Assembly (NCBI RefSeq): GCF_014252255.1
Contig: NZ_CP059213.1
Coordinates: forward strand, 1-64,000
Length of the DNA stretch: 64,000 nucleotides
DNA from: Blattabacterium cuenoti
GTDB lineage: Bacteria > Bacteroidota > Bacteroidia > Flavobacteriales > Blattabacteriaceae
Reading direction: 5' to 3'
The notes beneath the pieces are model-generated. The model was not told the origin of the DNA and searched no databases. It saw only the letters and a program-made list of their open reading frames with translations. This document shows, in pieces, positions 39,665 through 47,198 of this stretch (within the stretch, counting starts at the first letter, position 1; each line of letters begins with the position of its first letter). A program made the position numbers and the translations under genes.

Positions 39665-39684
39665 CAATGTAAAATGTAAAAAAA

Positions 39685-39759
39685 CGGGGTATAGCGTAGT
39701 TTGGTTATCGCGCCTGGTTTGGGACCAGGAGATCGTAGGTTCAAATCCTGCTACCCCGA
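39685..39759 (+). tRNA. tRNA-Pro (anticodon UGG)
   Basis: Reads CCN proline codons. The acceptor stem CGGGGTA/TACCCCG is perfectly paired, with discriminator A. Anticodon stem CCTGG/CCAGG flanks loop TTTGGGA, giving anticodon TGG. The T loop is TTCAAAT with stem GTAGG/CCTGC (one G-U type pair). CCA is not encoded. It starts 20 bases after tRNA-Ser. Confidence 0.97.
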
Positions 39760-39772
39760 TTATAATTATAAA

Positions 39773-39846
39773 GGTCACGTGGCTCAAATGGATAGAGCAA
39801 CTGCCTTCTAAGCAGTAGGTTACAGGTTCGAATCCTGTCGTGATCA
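39773..39846 (+). tRNA. tRNA-Arg (anticodon UCU)
   Basis: Reads AGA/AGG codons, which dominate Arg usage in this A/T-rich genome. The acceptor GGTCACG/CGTGATC pairs with one G-U, and the discriminator is A. Anticodon stem ACTGC/GCAGT flanks loop CTTCTAA, and the T arm is ACAGG TTCGAAT CCTGT. CCA is not encoded. Its last three bases (TCA at 39844-39846) are also the clpP stop codon on the other strand. Confidence 0.97.
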
Positions 39847-40515
39847 TTTTTTTCCTTCTAAAATTTCATCTATCATTCCATACTCCTTTGCTTCTTTAGA
39901 AGTCATCCAATAATCTCTATCTGAATCTTTTTCTATTTTTTCCATAGAAACTCCTGAATGTTTTGATATAATCTCATAAAGTTCTTTTTTTAATTTTACA
40001 ATTTCACGAACTGTAATTTCAATATCTGAAGCTTGTCCTTGTGTCCCTCCTATAGGTTGATGAATCATGATTCTAGAATGTTTTAATGCAGATCTCTTAT
40101 TTTTCACACCTGCACAAAGTAAAACAGCAGCCATAGATGCCGCCATTCCAGTACAAATAGTAGCTACATCAGGTTCTACAATTTGCATTGTATCGTATAT
40201 TCCTAATCCTGCATAAACATCTCCTCCTGGAGAATTAATATAAATTTGTATATCTTTTATAGAATCTACAGATTGTAAAAATAATAATTGAGCTTGTACA
40301 ATATTAGCTATTTGATCTTCTATAGGAGTTCCTAAAAAAATAACTCTATCCATCATTAAACGAGAAAAAACATCCATTTGAGCAACATTTAATTTTCTTT
40401 CTTCAACGATATAAGGTGTCATTGATTGAATATATTTATTTATCGTTAAACTGTTAATTTTTTTATGCTTAGTTGCATATAATATAAATTCTTCTGAATT
40501 ATTTTTATAGTACAT
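39844..40515 (-). CDS. clpP: ATP-dependent Clp protease proteolytic subunit
   Basis: Serine peptidase barrel of the Clp protease, working with ClpC or ClpX. The 223-residue protein has nucleophile Ser127 in TGMAASMAAVLLCAG and His152 in RIMIHQPIGGTQGQ. The DRDYWMTSKEAKEYGMIDEI tail carries the third catalytic region. About 30 N-terminal residues precede the core and resemble the longer Bacteroidetes ClpP. Its TGA stop lies within the 3' end of tRNA-Arg on the opposite strand. It is a natural partner of the IGF-loop ClpC near the end of this window and of the ssrA tag. Confidence 0.97.
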   Translation of the reverse strand: MYYKNNSEEFILYATKHKKINSLTINKYIQSMTPYIVEERKLNVAQMDVFSRLMMDRVIFLGTPIEDQIANIVQAQLLFLQSVDSIKDIQIYINSPGGDVYAGLGIYDTMQIVEPDVATICTGMAASMAAVLLCAGVKNKRSALKHSRIMIHQPIGGTQGQASDIEITVREIVKLKKELYEIISKHSGVSMEKIEKDSDRDYWMTSKEAKEYGMIDEILEGKK

Positions 40516-40655
40516 TTCTTTATATGTAAATATTTTATTAAAGTTACTTAATAATTAATATCCATTTAATATGCAAAATTTTATAAAAAAATTAACACAC
40601 GCATAAAAAAAAATATAGAAATTAGAAACTTTTAATTTTTAATTTTGTATTTAAT

Positions 40656-42122
40656 TTGTATAAAAGATTAGCAAAACAAACAATTATTTATTCCATTGGA
40701 TCAATTTTACCTAAAATTATTAATTATGCTTTTTTAAAATTTTTTACTATTTCTTTGAAAAAAGAAGAGTTTTCTCTTTATACAGATATGTATTCTTTAT
40801 CTTTTATAGTTATCGGGTTTATTTCTTTTGGATTAGAAAATACTTATTTTAGATTTTTATATAAAAAAAATTATAATCAAGAAACTGTATTTTCAACAGG
40901 TGTTATAATTCAATTATTTATTACATCTTTTTTTTTAATTATTTCTATTCATTCAATTAAATATTTAATTTCTATTGCTGGATATCATAATCATCCAGAA
41001 TATTTTTTTATGTTTTTTTTTATTATATTTTTGGATACAGTTTGCATCCTTCCTATGGCTTGGCTTCGTGCAAATGAAAAACCATTAAAATATACTATTA
41101 TAAATTTAATAAAAATATTAATACAATCATTTTTAACAATTTATATGTTTTTTTATTCTAATAATTTTTTTATAAAAAAAACTTATTTTTTTTTTATTTT
41201 TGAATGGATAAATTCTTATACAGATAGAACTGGTTATATTTTTTTTGCAAATATGATATCATCTTTAAGTAATTTATTTTTAGTATTTCCTATTTTTTTT
41301 AAAAAAGTAATTATTAGAAAATTTGATAAAATTCTTGCTAAAAAAATGTTAAAATATGGTATTCCTATTATGTTTGGAACTATTGCTTTTTCTATTAATG
41401 AAAATCTTGATAAAATTTTGATTAAAAGATGGGTATCTGATGAAATTAATGGATCTTATTCTGCTTGTTATAAGATAGCTTCTTTTATGAGTTTATATAT
41501 AAGAATTTTTCGTTTAGGAATTGAACCTTTTTTTTTTAAAAAATCTGGTGATTCTAATGCAAAATATTATTATGAAGAAATAAATTATATATTTATTCTT
41601 TTTGGATTAATTTTTTATGTATTAATATGTGGAAATATTCCTATTTTTATAGGATTTTTTATTGATCAAAAATATCATTTTGCCATGTCTATTATCCCTA
41701 TAATAATGATGGCAAATTTATTTTTAGGAATTTATACAAATTTATCTATTTTTTATAAAATAATAGACAAACCTATTATTGGTACTTATATATCTTTAAT
41801 AGGAGTATTAATTACTTTTTTATTTAATATAATTTTTATTTTTCTTCCTTATAAGAATAATAATTTTATAATTCCTGCTTGGGGTACTTTTGTTTCATAT
41901 GGATCTATGTTAATTATTTTATATTTTTGGGGTAAAACAATTTTTTTTCAATTTTTTAAAAAAAAAATAAATGTTATAATTCATTTTTTATTTGCAATTT
42001 TATTAGTATTTATAATAAATAATCAAAAAAAAATAATATTTAGTTTTATTTTTCAATTTATTTATTTAATAATTATTTTTTTATTGGAAAAAAAAATATT
42101 TATTAATTTCATTAAAAAATAA
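40656..42122 (+). CDS. Polysaccharide flippase-like membrane protein (MOP superfamily)
   Basis: Multi-pass membrane protein of 488 residues with about 12-14 hydrophobic helices, resembling oligosaccharide/lipid-linked sugar flippases (Wzx/MurJ-like, MOP superfamily). The start YKRLAKQTIIYSIGSILPKIINY and the later KYGIPIMFGTIAFSINENLDKILI are typical of flavobacterial members that sit upstream of dut and a sugar nucleotidyltransferase, the same order as here. The start is TTG at 40656. Substrate is unknown; a lipid-linked glycan is the reasonable inference. Confidence 0.82.
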   Translation: MYKRLAKQTIIYSIGSILPKIINYAFLKFFTISLKKEEFSLYTDMYSLSFIVIGFISFGLENTYFRFLYKKNYNQETVFSTGVIIQLFITSFFLIISIHSIKYLISIAGYHNHPEYFFMFFFIIFLDTVCILPMAWLRANEKPLKYTIINLIKILIQSFLTIYMFFYSNNFFIKKTYFFFIFEWINSYTDRTGYIFFANMISSLSNLFLVFPIFFKKVIIRKFDKILAKKMLKYGIPIMFGTIAFSINENLDKILIKRWVSDEINGSYSACYKIASFMSLYIRIFRLGIEPFFFKKSGDSNAKYYYEEINYIFILFGLIFYVLICGNIPIFIGFFIDQKYHFAMSIIPIIMMANLFLGIYTNLSIFYKIIDKPIIGTYISLIGVLITFLFNIIFIFLPYKNNNFIIPAWGTFVSYGSMLIILYFWGKTIFFQFFKKKINVIIHFLFAILLVFIINNQKKIIFSFIFQFIYLIIIFLLEKKIFINFIKK

Positions 42123-42137
42123 ATAATAAAATAAATT

Positions 42138-42539
42138 TTGTATAACAAAAATAAAAATGGATATCAATTAATTTTAATTGCTAATATAGAAAAATCTATT
42201 TCTATTAAATTTTTAGAAAGAAAATTGATATCAACAGGTATTTTTATTCAATTTTATCCAAAAATGATTTATAATTTTTGGATAAAAAAAAAATTAATAG
42301 AAGCTATTTGTATTATTCATCTTACACAAGAGAAAAAAAATAAAACTAATTTATTTTTATATAAAGAAATTAAAATTCTTATAATAAACGTTTTATTTAA
42401 AACTATAAAAATTCAATCCAATGAAAAATTAGTTATATTAAATATATTTCAAGAAAAAAATAAAATAAAATGGGAAAAATGTATTTTTTTAAATACTAGC
42501 ATAAGAGGAAATAATAGTTTTGGAAGTACTGGAATATAA
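42138..42539 (+). CDS. dut: Degenerate dUTPase-like protein, catalytic motifs lost
   Basis: A 133-residue frame that aligns along its length with the trimeric dUTPase fold but appears catalytically dead. ANIEKSISIKFLERKLISTG (residues 15-34) matches the region after motif 1, YKEIKILIIN (75-84) matches the strand after motif 3, and the C-terminal RGNNSFGSTG (123-132) is a near-complete motif 5. The expected motif 1 AGMDLRA reads NGYQLILIA. Motif 2 PRSGLA and the Asp of motif 3 are absent, and about 20 N-terminal residues are missing. The position between the flippase and nucleotidyltransferase genes is where flavobacteria keep dut. Start TTG at 42138. Either an expressed relic or a pseudogene whose frame has not yet broken. 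Confidence 0.72.
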   Translation: MYNKNKNGYQLILIANIEKSISIKFLERKLISTGIFIQFYPKMIYNFWIKKKLIEAICIIHLTQEKKNKTNLFLYKEIKILIINVLFKTIKIQSNEKLVILNIFQEKNKIKWEKCIFLNTSIRGNNSFGSTGI

Positions 42540-42578
42540 AAATATAAAAAAAATAATTAAAATATATAAAATGTGATT

Positions 42579-43607
42579 ATGAAAATTATAATTCCTATGG
42601 CTGGAAAAGGATTTCGTTTGTATCCGCATACTTTATGTACACCAAAACCATTAATATATATTGCAGGAAAAACAATTTTAAAAAGATTAATAGAAAGTTT
42701 ATATAAATTTATAAAAAATTTTTCCGTTCAAGAAATTATTTTTATTATAGGAAATTATGGAGAAAATAAAAATATTGAAAATAAATTAATAAAATTAGCT
42801 AATAATTTTGAAATTAAACCTATTATATATTATCAACCTATTCCACTTGGAACAGCTGATGCTTTATTAAAGGCTAAAAATTCATTAAATGGAGAACCAG
42901 TAATGATTGTTTTTTCCGATACTTTATTTTATAATACTTCTTTAGAAAAGGAAATTATTAATAATGTAGATAATATCATATGGACAAAAAAAGTAAAAAA
43001 TCCTCATTTATTTGGAGTAGTAAAATGTGATTGTTATGGAAATATTACTCATTTTATAGAAAAACCAAAAAATTATGTTTCCAATTTAGCCATTATAGGT
43101 ATTTATTATTTTAAAAATAGTCTTTTATTAAAAAAAGAATTAAAATCTATGTCATATGATAATAAATATAAAAATGAAAAGGAATATCAATTAACATCTG
43201 TTTTAGAAAATATGAGAAAAAAAGGAGAAAAATTTACTAGTAAACAAGTTCAAATTTGGATGGATTTTGGAAATAAAAAAAGAACTATTTCTTCTAATTC
43301 TAAAATATTATCTATTGAATATAATAATATTCCATTAATTCATAAACAAGTTTTTATAAAAAACAGTTTAATTATAGAACCATGTTCTATTGATAAAAAT
43401 ACAAGTATTGAAAATAGTATAATAGGTCCTAATGTTTCAATAGGAAAAAATACAAAAATTAAAAATAGTAATATAAGAATATCTTTAATTCAGAATTATA
43501 CAAAAATTCAATATGCAAATTTTCATAATTCTATGATAGGAAATCATACTTCTTATATTGGAAAAACAAAAGAAGTTAGTTTAGGAGATTATTCTATTTT
43601 TAGTTAA
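42579..43607 (+). CDS. Sugar-phosphate nucleotidyltransferase with left-handed beta-helix tail
   Basis: Makes a nucleotide-activated sugar from a sugar 1-phosphate. The N-terminal Rossmann-like domain begins IIIPMAGKGFRLYPHTLCTP, carrying the nucleotide-binding G-x-G-x-R-L loop and the KPL(I) segment. GTADALLKA and VFSDTLF follow. The C-terminal part (about residues 250-340) has hexapeptide-type repeats such as IIGPNVSIGKNTKIKNS. It resembles mannose-1-phosphate guanylyltransferase or glucose-1-phosphate thymidylyltransferase families, and the exact sugar is not decidable. The frame also offers a GTG at 42573; ATG at 42579 fits the family start (MKIIIPMAG). Confidence 0.87.
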   Translation: MKIIIPMAGKGFRLYPHTLCTPKPLIYIAGKTILKRLIESLYKFIKNFSVQEIIFIIGNYGENKNIENKLIKLANNFEIKPIIYYQPIPLGTADALLKAKNSLNGEPVMIVFSDTLFYNTSLEKEIINNVDNIIWTKKVKNPHLFGVVKCDCYGNITHFIEKPKNYVSNLAIIGIYYFKNSLLLKKELKSMSYDNKYKNEKEYQLTSVLENMRKKGEKFTSKQVQIWMDFGNKKRTISSNSKILSIEYNNIPLIHKQVFIKNSLIIEPCSIDKNTSIENSIIGPNVSIGKNTKIKNSNIRISLIQNYTKIQYANFHNSMIGNHTSYIGKTKEVSLGDYSIFS

Positions 43608-43674
43608 AAAAAATTAATATCAAATAAATTTACAATAGATAATTTTTTTTATATTTGATAAAATATCCCATTAA

Positions 43675-43866
43675 ATGGATTTACTTTTGATCTTTTTAAT
43701 ATTACTTGGAACTTTTGGAACGACAGAAATAGTGGTTATTGTCATTCTTGCACTTTTACTTTTTGGTGGTAAAAAAATACCAGAATTAATGAAAGGATTA
43801 GGAACAGGATTGAAAGAATTTAAAAAAGCTTCTGAAGGAAAAGATTCCGAAACTGAAGAAAAATAA
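43675..43866 (+). CDS. tatA: Twin-arginine translocase subunit TatA/E
   Basis: Small pore-forming component of the Tat pathway, exporting folded proteins across the inner membrane. The 63-residue protein has an N-terminal membrane helix and a second hydrophobic stretch [20 protein letters not shown]. This has the family FGxxKIPEL hinge, followed by an amphipathic helix ([15 protein letters not shown]) and an acidic tail. The residues before GTTEIVV are more hydrophobic than in most TatA proteins. TatC is not in the window. It is a lone small gene between the nucleotidyltransferase and the lytic transglycosylase. Confidence 0.92.
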   Translation: MDLLLIFLILLGTFGTTEIVVIVILALLLFGGKKIPELMKGLGTGLKEFKKASEGKDSETEEK

Positions 43867-43930
43867 AAAAATTTCTTTCATTTTGCGTTTGTTCATTAAT
43901 ACTTTTTTTCTATAATTTGAAAAATTAATA

Positions 43931-45271
43931 ATGGAAACGATAACGATAAGAAATATTATGTTTTTTATGTTAATATTAAAAAGCTTGATTATTCCATATT
44001 TATCACCATTTTTTTATCAAAAAACTTATAATCAAAAATTAGATAAATTAGATTATAATAATGATTATAATAATAATAATTATAATAATATTTACATAGA
44101 AAAATTTTTGGAAAAAATGCTTCTAAAAAAGAAAAGATTTTTTTTGATAAAAAAATTACCTCATCATCCTCCTCATCATCCTCCTCATCATCCTCCTCAT
44201 TATCCTCCTCATCATCCTCCTTATCATCCTCCTCATCATCCTCCTCATCATCCTCCTCATCATTCTCAACATCATCCTCCTCATCATTCTCAACATCATC
44301 CTCCTCATCATCCTCCTCATCATCCTCCTCATCATCCTCCTCATCATCCTCCTCATCATTCTCCTCATCATTCTCAACATCATCCTCAACATCATCCTCC
44401 TCATCATAATCATAATTATCGTCATAATTATCGTCATAATTATCGTCATAATTATCGTCATAATTATCGTCATAATTATCGTCATAATTATCGTCATAAT
44501 CGACATTCTCATCATTCTCATCATTATAATTACCCTCATCATCATCATCATCCTCATTATTATCATCATCACCCTCATTCTCATCATAATCCTTATAAAT
44601 ATAAAAAAAATATTATTATTACTAATATCAATACTGAAGAATTAAAAAGAAGATTTTATTTTTTAAATAAAAAATCTAAAATGAAAATATTGAAATATAC
44701 TAGCATAGTACATGCTGCTGTAGAAAGTTATCTTCGTATGGGGAAATATATAGGAAAAATTATTTCATTATCAAATTTTTATTTTCCTATGTTCGAAAAA
44801 AAACTTGAAAAATATCATCTTCCAAAAGAATTAAAATATTTATCTATTATAGAATCAAATTTAAATCCTATTGTTATTTCTAAAGCAGGAGCAAAAGGTA
44901 TTTGGCAAATTATGCCTAAAACTGGTAAAATATATAATCTAAAAATTAATAAAATTTATGATGAAAGAAACGATCCTATAAAATCAACTGAAGCAGCCTT
45001 TCGTTATTTAAAATTTTTATATAAAAGAATAGAAAATTGGGAATTAGTTTTAGCTGCTTATAATTGTGGTCCAGGTACTGTATATAAAATATTGAAAAAT
45101 AATAAAAATATAAAAAATTTTTGGGAATTATGGGAATTTTTTCCAAAAGAAACTCAAAATTATATTCCAAAATTTATTGCTATTAATTATGTTATGAATT
45201 ATTATAAAAAACATAATATTTATATATATACATATTATCATCATCATACATATAATAAAAAAAAAATTTAA
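43931..45271 (+). CDS. MltD-like lytic transglycosylase with His-rich repeat insert
   Basis: Peptidoglycan-cleaving enzyme of the SLT/GH23 type. Residues 1-27 are a hydrophobic export segment. Residues 78-157 are about 20 tandem HHPP-type tetrapeptides (with HHSQ, HYPP and YHPP variants), 161-188 are seven HNYR units, and about 189-222 are further His-rich sequence. The catalytic domain (about 290-415) has LPKELKYLSIIESNLNP with Glu308, then SKAGAKGIWQIMPKTGK and LAAYNCGPGTVYK, the GH23 core. No LysM repeat is seen. Relatives have a short linker where the His-rich block sits. The enzyme would act in the periplasm on wall turned over by the Mre/PBP2/RodA machinery. Confidence 0.9.
   Translation: METITIRNIMFFMLILKSLIIPYLSPFFYQKTYNQKLDKLDYNNDYNNNNYNNIYIEKFLEKMLLKKKRFFLIKKLPHHPPHHPPHHPPHYPPHHPPYHPPHHPPHHPPHHSQHHPPHHSQHHPPHHPPHHPPHHPPHHPPHHSPHHSQHHPQHHPPHHNHNYRHNYRHNYRHNYRHNYRHNYRHNYRHNRHSHHSHHYNYPHHHHHPHYYHHHPHSHHNPYKYKKNIIITNINTEELKRRFYFLNKKSKMKILKYTSIVHAAVESYLRMGKYIGKIISLSNFYFPMFEKKLEKYHLPKELKYLSIIESNLNPIVISKAGAKGIWQIMPKTGKIYNLKINKIYDERNDPIKSTEAAFRYLKFLYKRIENWELVLAAYNCGPGTVYKILKNNKNIKNFWELWEFFPKETQNYIPKFIAINYVMNYYKKHNIYIYTYYHHHTYNKKKI
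44162..44401 (+). repeat. 12-bp tandem repeat array encoding HHPP units
   Basis: About 20 copies of CATCATCCTCCT or close variants (CATCATTCTCAA, CATTATCCTCCT, TATCATCCTCCT) stand head to tail and in frame. Several variant units recur (CATCATTCTCAA at least three times), which suggests duplication of multi-unit blocks. The array is far more C-rich than any neighbouring sequence. Confidence 0.97.
44411..44494 (+). repeat. Seven perfect 12-bp repeats encoding HNYR
   Basis: CATAATTATCGT occurs seven times without variation, nine bases after the HHPP array and in the same reading frame. The absence of any substitution points to recent expansion or gene conversion. It is followed by degenerate His-Ser, His-Tyr and poly-His codons up to about 44596. 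Confidence 0.97.
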
Positions 45272-45291
45272 AAAATTGATTATTATAGACA

Positions 45292-45321
45292 AAGGGAGAC
45301 TTATATTTATAAATCTCCCTT
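45292..45321 (+). terminator. Stem-loop terminator upstream of recA
   Basis: AAGGGAGA at 45292-45299 pairs perfectly with TCTCCCTT at 45314-45321 around a 14-base A/T loop, followed by AATATTTT. A G/C-containing eight-pair stem is rare in the spacers of this window, so it probably ends the lytic transglycosylase transcript. It stands only 15 bases before the recA ATG, so recA must start from within or before the hairpin, and it may also shape the recA leader. Confidence 0.65.
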
Positions 45322-45336
45322 AATATTTTCAAAATT

Positions 45337-46335
45337 ATGAACGAAAAAATTGATAAAAAAAGAAAATCATTAGAACTTGTTTTAGAAAAAATGGATAAAA
45401 TATATGGAAAAGGAACTGTTATGCGAATGGGAGATTCTCATATAGAAGATTTAGAAATTATTTCTTCTGGATCTTTAAGTTTAGATATAGCTTTAGGTAT
45501 AAAAGGATTTCCAAAAGGTCGTATTATTGAGATATTTGGACCAGAATCTTCTGGAAAAACTACTTTAGCATTACATGCAATAAATCAATCTCAAAAATTA
45601 GGAGGTTTTGCTAGTTTTATTGATGCTGAACATGCTTTTGATTGTATTTATGCTAAAAAAATAGGAGTTAATATTAAAGAATTAATAATATCTCAACCAG
45701 ATAATGGAGAACAAGCACTTGAAATAGTAGATAATTTAATTAGATCTAGTGTTATTGATATGATAGTAGTTGATTCTGTAGCCGCTTTAACTCCTAAAAG
45801 TGAAATAGAAGGAGAAATGGGAGATTCTAAAATAGGATTACAAGCTAGATTAATGTCTCAAGCTTTGAGAAAGCTAACTTCTAGTATAGGAAAATCAAAA
45901 AGTATACTCATATTTATTAATCAATTAAGAGAAAAAATAGGTGTATATGGAAATCCAGAAGTAACTACAGGAGGTCATGCTTTAAAATTTTATTCATCAA
46001 TACGATTAGATATAAGAAAAGGAAATCAAATTAAAAATGGAGAAAAAATATTAGGAAATAGAACAAAAGTAAAAGTAGTGAAAAATAAACTTTCACCTCC
46101 TTTTAAAACGGCTGAATTTGATATTATGTATGGTGAAGGAATTTCAAAAATTGGTGAAATTTTAGATTTAGGAGTAAATTTAGGAATTATTAAAAAAAAT
46201 GCATCTTGGTTTAGTTATAAAAATATTAAATTAGGTCAAGGAAGAGATTCTGTTAAAGCATTTTTAAAAGAAAAAAAAAATCTTATTAATGAAATACAAA
46301 CAAATATAATCAATCAATATATTCAAAAAAAATAA
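45337..46335 (+). CDS. recA: Recombinase RecA
   Basis: DNA strand-exchange ATPase central to homologous recombination and repair. The 332-residue protein has Walker [10 protein letters not shown] (about residues 68-76), Walker [11 protein letters not shown], loop regions [20 protein letters not shown] and the [25 protein letters not shown] core. The C-terminal acidic tail is shorter than in E. coli. Many endosymbionts have lost recA, so its presence is informative about residual recombination ability, including at repeats such as the adjacent His-rich array. Confidence 0.98.
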   Translation: MNEKIDKKRKSLELVLEKMDKIYGKGTVMRMGDSHIEDLEIISSGSLSLDIALGIKGFPKGRIIEIFGPESSGKTTLALHAINQSQKLGGFASFIDAEHAFDCIYAKKIGVNIKELIISQPDNGEQALEIVDNLIRSSVIDMIVVDSVAALTPKSEIEGEMGDSKIGLQARLMSQALRKLTSSIGKSKSILIFINQLREKIGVYGNPEVTTGGHALKFYSSIRLDIRKGNQIKNGEKILGNRTKVKVVKNKLSPPFKTAEFDIMYGEGISKIGEILDLGVNLGIIKKNASWFSYKNIKLGQGRDSVKAFLKEKKNLINEIQTNIINQYIQKK

Positions 46336-46346
46336 AAATTGATTAT

Positions 46347-47111
46347 ATGAAAATTATTTTTTTAGGAACTGGATCTTCTCAAGGTATTCCAGTTATTGGA
46401 TCTAAACATCCAGTATGTTTATCTAAAAATCCAAAAGATAAAAGATTGAGAAGTTCCGTCTTGATTGAAAAAAATCAAAAATATTTTTTAATTGATTGTG
46501 GTCCAGATTTTCGTTATCAAATGTTACGGAGTTATCATGATAAAATAGATGCTATTTTTATTACACATGAACATAATGATCATATAGGTGGATTAGATGA
46601 TATAAAATATATTTTTTTTACAATGAATAATTCTATCCATTTTTATGGATTACGTAGAGTTTTAGAAACTATAAAAAAAAGATTTTTTTATATTTTTACA
46701 AAAAAAAATTATAAATCAAAAATATTTTTACATGAATTAGATGATTGTATCAATTTTTTTTTTATAGAAAATTTTAAAATTTTTCCTCTATTAATATGGC
46801 ATGGGAATCTTCCAATTTTAGGTTTTCGTATAGAAAATTTTGCATATATTACAGATGCTAGTAATATACCTATTCAAACAATTCAAAAATTAAAAGGATT
46901 AGATATTTTAATTTTAAATGTTTTAAAAAAAGGATCAAAATATACTTCTCATTTTGCTATTTTAGAATCTTTAAATGTAATCCAAAAAATTTGTCCTAAA
47001 AAAACATATTTAACACACATTAGTCATATATTAGGATTTCATGAAGAAATTGAAATACAATTACCAAAAAATGTTTATTTAGCTTATGATGGTTTAATCA
47101 TATATATATAA
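46347..47111 (+). CDS. MBL-fold metallo-hydrolase (PhnP-like)
   Basis: Metallo-beta-lactamase-fold phosphodiesterase-like hydrolase of 254 residues. It begins IIFLGTGSSQGIPVIG, and a Cys appears in KHPVCLSKN. The metal-binding HEHNDHIGGLDD starts at His74. FRIENFAYITDASNIP and YLTHISHILGFHEEI supply further metal ligands. This is the PhnP/lipoate-associated MBL type widespread in Bacteroidetes, whose physiological substrate is unsettled. No phosphonate genes accompany it. It lies 11 bases after recA and 87 bases before ccsBA. Confidence 0.85.
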   Translation: MKIIFLGTGSSQGIPVIGSKHPVCLSKNPKDKRLRSSVLIEKNQKYFLIDCGPDFRYQMLRSYHDKIDAIFITHEHNDHIGGLDDIKYIFFTMNNSIHFYGLRRVLETIKKRFFYIFTKKNYKSKIFLHELDDCINFFFIENFKIFPLLIWHGNLPILGFRIENFAYITDASNIPIQTIQKLKGLDILILNVLKKGSKYTSHFAILESLNVIQKICPKKTYLTHISHILGFHEEIEIQLPKNVYLAYDGLIIYI

Positions 47112-47198
47112 CATTTTTATAAAAATATAAAAAATTGATTTTAAAATATAATTTAATAAAATAATTCGTTTTTATATTAAAAAAATAATTAATATAAT

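Noticed and set aside
39563..39847. Open frames on both strands across 39563-39847
   Set aside because: They cover three clear tRNA genes, and their GFEP/GFESH motifs are tRNA T-loop translations.
44162..44494. Possible CRISPR array
   Set aside because: The units are contiguous 12-mers without spacers and lie inside an open reading frame; no cas genes are present.
44156..44587. Minus-strand frame of 143 codons rich in Met and Arg (MRRMM repeats)
   Set aside because: It is the mirror of the 12-bp repeats in the lytic transglycosylase; the plus-strand protein has a signal segment and a conserved catalytic domain in the same frame.
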